Source: CAZGWJ01 sp964529445 (GTDB lineage: Bacteria > Oederibacteriota > Muellerivitia > Muellerivitales > Muellerivitaceae). From it: a stretch of DNA of 17,730 nucleotides. The notes beneath the pieces were generated by a model. That model did no database searches and was not told the DNA's origin. It saw nothing but the letters and a program-made list of their open reading frames with translations. The DNA lies in the NCBI GenBank assembly GCA_964529445.1, contig CAZGWJ010000056.1:1-17730 (forward strand). The letters run 5' to 3'. The position numbers and the translations under genes are program-made. Positions 15,347 through 17,730 of the stretch are shown here, in pieces. Within the stretch, counting starts at the first letter, position 1. Every line of letters begins with the position of its first letter.

Positions 15347-16261
15347 TCAGACGGGCGTGAGCCAGTTGAAGCGGTCGGGGGCGTCGCCTTTCACGATGTC
15401 GAAGAAGGCCTGCTGGACCTTCTCGGTGACGGGGCCCCGGCGGCCCGATCCGATGACGATGTTGTCGATCCGGGACACGGGAACAACCTCGGCGGCCGTC
15501 CCGGTGAAGAACACCTCGTCGGCGATGTAAAGCCCCTCCCGGGGGATGACCTGCTGGCGGACCTTCAGGCCCATCTCGCGGGCCAGGACAAAGACCGAAT
15601 GGCGCGTGATGCCTGCCAGGATGGAGGATGAGGAGGGCGGTGTGAAGATCACGCCGTTCTTCACCATGAAGATGTTCTCACCCGAGCCTTCCGACACGTA
15701 GCCGTAATGGTCCAGCGCGATTCCCTCGTCGAAACCGTCCTGCACCGACTCCATCTTGATGAGCTGGGAGTTCAGGTAGTTGCCGCCGGCCTTGGCCAGT
15801 GTGGGGAAGGTGTTGGGCGCCGCGCGATGCCAGGAGGAGATGCGCACCGAGATCCCCTTGCGGAACGCCGCGTCGCCGAGATAGGCGCCCCAATACCAGG
15901 CCGCGATGGCGCAGTTCACGGGATTCTTCAGCGGATACAGCCCCATGGGTCCGTAACCGCGGTACACGAAGGGGCGGATGTAACAGCTCTTCAGCTTGTT
16001 GACTCGGACGACCTTCAGGACGGCCTCGGCGAACTGGGCTCTGGTGAAGGGGATGTCCATCCGGTAGATCTTGGCCGAGTCGTAAAGACGGTCGATGTGG
16101 GCGCCCAGCCGGAAGATCGCGGGGCCCTGCTTCGTCTCGTAGCACCGGACGCCCTCGAAAACGCTCGAACCGTAATGCACCACGTGGGACAGCACGTGGA
16201 GGGTGGCCTTCTTCCAATCCACCAGTTTTCCATCCATCCAGATCTTGCCTTTGCCGAACAT
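15347..16261 (-). CDS. ilvE: Branched-chain amino acid aminotransferase (class IV)
   Basis: 304 aa, normal length. It catalyses the last step of Leu, Ile and Val synthesis (2-oxo acid plus glutamate) and their catabolism. It carries the fold-IV PLP features: HYGSSVFEGVRCYE (29-42), Arg51 and the IDRLYDSAK helix, RPFVYRGYGPMG (96-107), PLP lysine Lys157 in TLAKAGGNYLNS, and the signature LDHYGYVSEGSGENIFMV (183-200), then TPPSSSSILAGITRHSV and DEVFFTGTAAEVVPV. The start ATG has AAGGAG six bases upstream. D-amino acid transaminase or ADC lyase are less likely given the IlvE-type EGVR and SEGSGENIF motifs. It forms a probable two-gene operon with the GT9 gene; the functional link between them is not obvious. 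Confidence 0.95.
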   Translation of the reverse strand: MFGKGKIWMDGKLVDWKKATLHVLSHVVHYGSSVFEGVRCYETKQGPAIFRLGAHIDRLYDSAKIYRMDIPFTRAQFAEAVLKVVRVNKLKSCYIRPFVYRGYGPMGLYPLKNPVNCAIAAWYWGAYLGDAAFRKGISVRISSWHRAAPNTFPTLAKAGGNYLNSQLIKMESVQDGFDEGIALDHYGYVSEGSGENIFMVKNGVIFTPPSSSSILAGITRHSVFVLAREMGLKVRQQVIPREGLYIADEVFFTGTAAEVVPVSRIDNIVIGSGRRGPVTEKVQQAFFDIVKGDAPDRFNWLTPV

Positions 16262-16267
16262 GACCGT

Positions 16268-16334
16268 CTCCTTGCCCCGGGTGAAGGGTAAAAAAGTGGG
16301 CGTATTATATACCCTCGGGGACGTCGCGAGTCAT
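16268..16334 (-). promoter_or_regulatory. ilvE promoter and ribosome binding site
   Basis: On the minus strand a perfect TATAAT lies at 16309-16304, giving a leader of about 36 bases. The best -35 is a weak ATGACT at 16334-16329 with 19-bp spacing. AAGGAG at 16273-16268 is a strong ribosome site six bases before the ATG. No leader peptide, T-box or attenuator is visible. Confidence 0.65.
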
Positions 16335-16367
16335 TTCGCCTCCGCCTTTCGTTTACCGGTAAATGAC
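16330..16367. promoter_or_regulatory. Palindrome in the ilvE/csp intergenic region
   Basis: A perfect 12-nt palindrome TTTACCGGTAAA (16352-16363) sits just upstream of the ilvE promoter. GTCATTT (16330-16336) and AAATGAC (16361-16367) also form a wider inverted repeat, followed by a T7 run on the plus strand. The short palindrome suits an operator for a dimeric regulator; the wider pair could be a weak terminator although no plus-strand gene ends here. The rest of the 289-bp gap holds the two divergent promoters. Confidence 0.35.
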
Positions 16368-16465
16368 CCGTTTTTTTAAGCCCCCTCCGGCGGGATCTCG
16401 GTGCTTCCTCCTTTCGCCATAGCCAGCCGGCTCATTTCCTTGTCCTCCGGGGGTCCGTTTTCGGA

Positions 16466-16510
16466 TAGTATATGGGCCTTCCCGATGGGTCCGGACGCAC
16501 CGTCGGGAAG
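16466..16510 (+). promoter_or_regulatory. csp copy 1 promoter and leader hairpin
   Basis: A -10-like TAGTAT/GTATAT (16466-16473) follows GTTTTCGG. Downstream, CTTCCCGA (16478-16485) and TCGGGAAG (16503-16510) form an 8-bp stem near the predicted mRNA 5' end. The following leader to the ATG ends with GAGGTAACGC. The layout matches csp copy 2. Confidence 0.6.
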
Positions 16511-16550
16511 TCAGTTCAACCCTAAGAAAAGCAGAAGAGGTAACGCAGAG

Positions 16551-16751
16551 ATGCCGCAAGGTACAGTCAAGTGGTTCAAGAACGAGAAGGGTTTTGGTTT
16601 CATCGCGCAGGATGGCGGGAGTGATGTGTTCGTCCATTATTCCGCGATTCAAAGCGACGGCTTCAAGAGCCTGAACGAGGGCGACCGGGTCGAGTTCGAC
16701 GTGACCCAGAGCCCCAAGGGCCCGAAGGCCGAGAACGTCCGCAAGATCTAA
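16551..16751 (+). CDS. Cold shock domain protein, copy 1
   Basis: 66 aa, the standard size of a single CSD protein that binds single-stranded RNA/DNA and melts RNA structure. MPQGTVKWFKNEKGFGFIAQ opens the domain; RNP1 is KGFGFI (13-18), RNP2 is VFVHY (26-30), followed by a long basic/acidic second half ending AENVRKI. The ATG at 16551 is set by homology and by GAGGT upstream; the frame is open further upstream to 16401 but that part is the promoter and leader. It differs from copy 2 at five residues (I18V, A32S, S35G, S54G, P58L). Its own promoter, leader hairpin and terminator make it monocistronic. A cold or growth-phase response is likely but not shown. Confidence 0.96.
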   Translation: MPQGTVKWFKNEKGFGFIAQDGGSDVFVHYSAIQSDGFKSLNEGDRVEFDVTQSPKGPKAENVRKI

Positions 16752-16773
16752 GCGCTCCCGCCTAGAGATTGCA
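16752..16773 (+). repeat. Post-stop conserved block, copy 1
   Basis: 22 bases directly after the csp copy 1 stop, from GCGCTCCCGCC to AGATTGCA, are identical to bases 17214-17235 after copy 2. The following terminator stems differ in sequence. Confidence 0.85.
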
Positions 16774-16782
16774 GCGTTTGTC

Positions 16783-16829
16783 AAGAAGACCCCTGTTCCC
16801 TGTCCGGGAAGCGGGGGTCTTCTTTTTTT
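16783..16829 (+). terminator. Rho-independent terminator of csp copy 1
   Basis: Long stem AAGAAGACCCC (16783-16793) with GGGGTCTTCTT (16814-16824), an inner TTCCC/GGGAA stem around TGTCC, and a T7 run (16823-16829). Confidence 0.95.
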
Positions 16830-16905
16830 CACCGGAGGCGATCCCGCAAAGGCCAATAACCGCACGCCTTTTAAGGGTACACGCCGGTTTTTAACAACAA
16901 CAGGG

Positions 16906-16974
16906 TTGATTGTCGGCTGTTTTCGCGTAATATGTGCGCCTTCCCTGGGGAGGTCCGTACGACTCACCGGGAAG
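16906..16974 (+). promoter_or_regulatory. csp copy 2 promoter and leader hairpin
   Basis: -35 TTGATT (16906-16911), 16-bp spacer, -10 TAATAT (16928-16933). The leader then has CTTCCC (16940-16945) pairing with GGGAAG (16969-16974), extended inward by GG/CC and GAG/CTC. Spacer GTTTTCG, the TTCCC/GGGAAGTCA arms and GAGGTAACGC are shared with copy 1; the loops differ. Confidence 0.65.
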
Positions 16975-17012
16975 TCAACACACTTTTTCGAAAGACGAGA
17001 GGTAACGCTGAG

Positions 17013-17213
17013 ATGCCGCAAGGAACTGTGAAGTGGTTCAAGAACGAGAAGGGTTTCGGTTTTGTCGCGCAGGACGGTGGGAGTGACGTGTTTGTCCACT
17101 ATTCCTCCATTCAAGGCGACGGCTTCAAGAGCCTGAACGAGGGTGACCGGGTCGAGTTCGATGTGACCCAGGGCCCGAAGGGCTTGAAGGCAGAGAACGT
17201 CCGCAAGATCTAA
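17013..17213 (+). CDS. Cold shock domain protein, copy 2
   Basis: 66 aa, 61 of 66 residues identical to copy 1 lying 261 bp upstream. RNP1 is KGFGFV (13-18) and RNP2 VFVHY (26-30), so RNA binding should be retained. The start is fixed by homology and GAGGTAACGC upstream. Many synonymous differences from copy 1 show the duplication is not brand new, while protein, ribosome-site region and post-stop segment are preserved. Separate promoter and terminator allow differential control of the two copies, for example by temperature. Confidence 0.96.
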   Translation: MPQGTVKWFKNEKGFGFVAQDGGSDVFVHYSSIQGDGFKSLNEGDRVEFDVTQGPKGLKAENVRKI

Positions 17214-17235
17214 GCGCTCCCGCCTAGAGATTGCA
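17214..17235 (+). repeat. Post-stop conserved block, copy 2
   Basis: Identical 22-base partner of 16752-16773, lying between the csp copy 2 stop and its own terminator. Confidence 0.85.
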
Positions 17236-17248
17236 TCGTCGTTGGACG

Positions 17249-17288
17249 GAAAGCCCCGTTCCCCGAAAAGGGAGCGGGGCTTTCTTTT
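17249..17288 (+). terminator. Rho-independent terminator of csp copy 2
   Basis: GAAAGCCCCG (17249-17258) pairs with CGGGGCTTTC (17275-17284), with an inner TCCC/GGGA pair, followed by TTTT (17285-17288). The remaining bases to 17411 show no clear feature. Confidence 0.92.
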
Positions 17289-17411
17289 GGAGATTCACCC
17301 GTCCAAGGTCATTTCTCGCTATCCCGCCAATCGTCCCGTGATATCTTCAGGTCATGAGCCGCCCGGGTAGCGCCCGGCCTACGACCCGATCGAACCAGGT
17401 GACGCGCTGCG

Positions 17412-17730
17412 ATGCTGGAAACCTTCAGACAATTTCCCCTTCCCCAACCCCTGACCACCCTGCTCCTGCTCTTTGTCGGAGGGGCGGTGGCCCAGCTCTT
17501 CTCCTCCTGGGCTCGGCTTCCGAGCATCGTGTTCCTGCTGCTCGTGGGCTGGTCCCTCGGTCCTGACGGCGTCGGCTGGATCCTGCCCCGATACCTGGAA
17601 CCCGTCCGTCCGGTGGTGATCCAGGCCCTCGTCGCCATCATCATGTTCGAGGGCGGTCTCCGGCTCCGGCTCCGGGAACTGCGGGAACACGGCCGCATGG
17701 TCCGGCATCTCCTGACCTACGGGGTCGCCG
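17412..17730 (+). CDS. CPA1-type Na+(K+)/H+ antiporter, N-terminal part, truncated by window end
   Basis: 106 codons from the ATG at 17412 run open to the window edge; AGGTGA lies about ten bases upstream. The translation starts MLETFRQFPLPQPLTTLLLL and continues FVGGAVAQLFSSWARLPSIV, LLLVGWSLGPDGVGWILP, then ALVAIIMFEGGLRLRLREL. The pattern (hydrophobic helix, P-S-I-V-F-L-L-L-V-G, L-G-P and the FEGGL loop) is that of the first three membrane segments of NhaP/CPA1 cation:proton antiporters. These exchange Na+ or K+ for H+ across the inner membrane in pH and salt homeostasis. The ion-binding Asp pair would lie beyond the window, so ion specificity cannot be judged. Confidence 0.85.
   Translation, partial: MLETFRQFPLPQPLTTLLLLFVGGAVAQLFSSWARLPSIVFLLLVGWSLGPDGVGWILPRYLEPVRPVVIQALVAIIMFEGGLRLRLRELREHGRMVRHLLTYGVA

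Noticed and set aside
14340..15530. 396-codon plus-strand open frame antisense to GT9 and ilvE
   Set aside because: It crosses two genes with clear family motifs on the minus strand and shows no motifs of its own.
16330..16376. Strong plus-strand terminator call for GTCATTT/AAATGAC plus T7
   Set aside because: The stem is only 7 AT-rich pairs with a 24-base loop and no plus-strand gene ends here, so it is only mentioned as a regulatory dyad.
16401..16550. N-terminal extension of csp copy 1
   Set aside because: The extension covers the promoter and leader hairpin; all close Csp proteins begin at the MPQGTVKWF position, as in copy 2.
17309..17708. Minus-strand open frames at the window end
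   Set aside because: They are antisense to the antiporter start, whose membrane segments and FEGGL motif are convincing; the minus frames are Arg/Ser or Asp/Glu/His-rich without motifs.

Overview
The window is a gene-dense piece (about 17.7 kb) of a GC-rich bacterial chromosome. A GT9 heptosyltransferase-type enzyme suggests a Gram-negative-type (diderm) cell with LPS-like glycans. The Thr/Pro linkers in the surface protein, the GH57 branching enzyme and the DUF2723/YfhO membrane proteins are common in Acidobacteriota-like and candidate-phylum bacteria, but the sequence alone does not fix the phylum. There is no mobile element, rRNA, tRNA or CRISPR array, and no gene-free stretch longer than about 290 bases.

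Layout. Bases 1-1502 (+) hold the 3' end of a secreted kelch beta-propeller protein. A bidirectional terminator separates it from a long run of minus-strand genes. Read from their promoter side, these are: DUF2723/TPR membrane protein (11006-8922), two-domain GNAT acetyltransferase (8869-7673), exported TPR protein (7588-5882), FluC/CrcB fluoride channel (5845-5462) and DUF190 protein (5450-5085). After a 162-bp AT-rich gap come DUF4912 protein (4922-4200), GH57 alpha-glucan branching enzyme (4156-2519) and ROK sugar kinase (2522-1581). Divergent from DUF2723 is a YfhO-type membrane protein (11120-13165, +). A terminator hairpin separates it from a minus-strand NYN-domain protein (14017-13220). 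Next is a minus-strand pair, ilvE (16261-15347) followed by a GT9 glycosyltransferase (15335-14181). On the plus strand two near-identical cold-shock genes (16551-16751 and 17013-17213) each have their own promoter region, leader hairpin and terminator. The start of a CPA1-type Na+/H+ antiporter (17412 onward) runs off the end.

Function. Three themes appear: alpha-glucan metabolism (GH57 with ROK kinase and DUF4912); envelope glycan or lipid-linked sugar transfer (DUF2723, YfhO, GT9, perhaps with the GNAT and TPR proteins); and stress or ion homeostasis (FluC/DUF190, tandem Csp, antiporter). No clearly new defence or mobile system is visible. The most interesting signals are the tandem csp loci with structurally similar leader hairpins and an identical post-stop block, a ROK kinase without its zinc cysteines, a NYN domain with a degraded acidic centre, a 16-nt motif that supplies the stop codon of two neighbouring genes, and a divergent promoter whose -10 boxes predict leaderless mRNAs.
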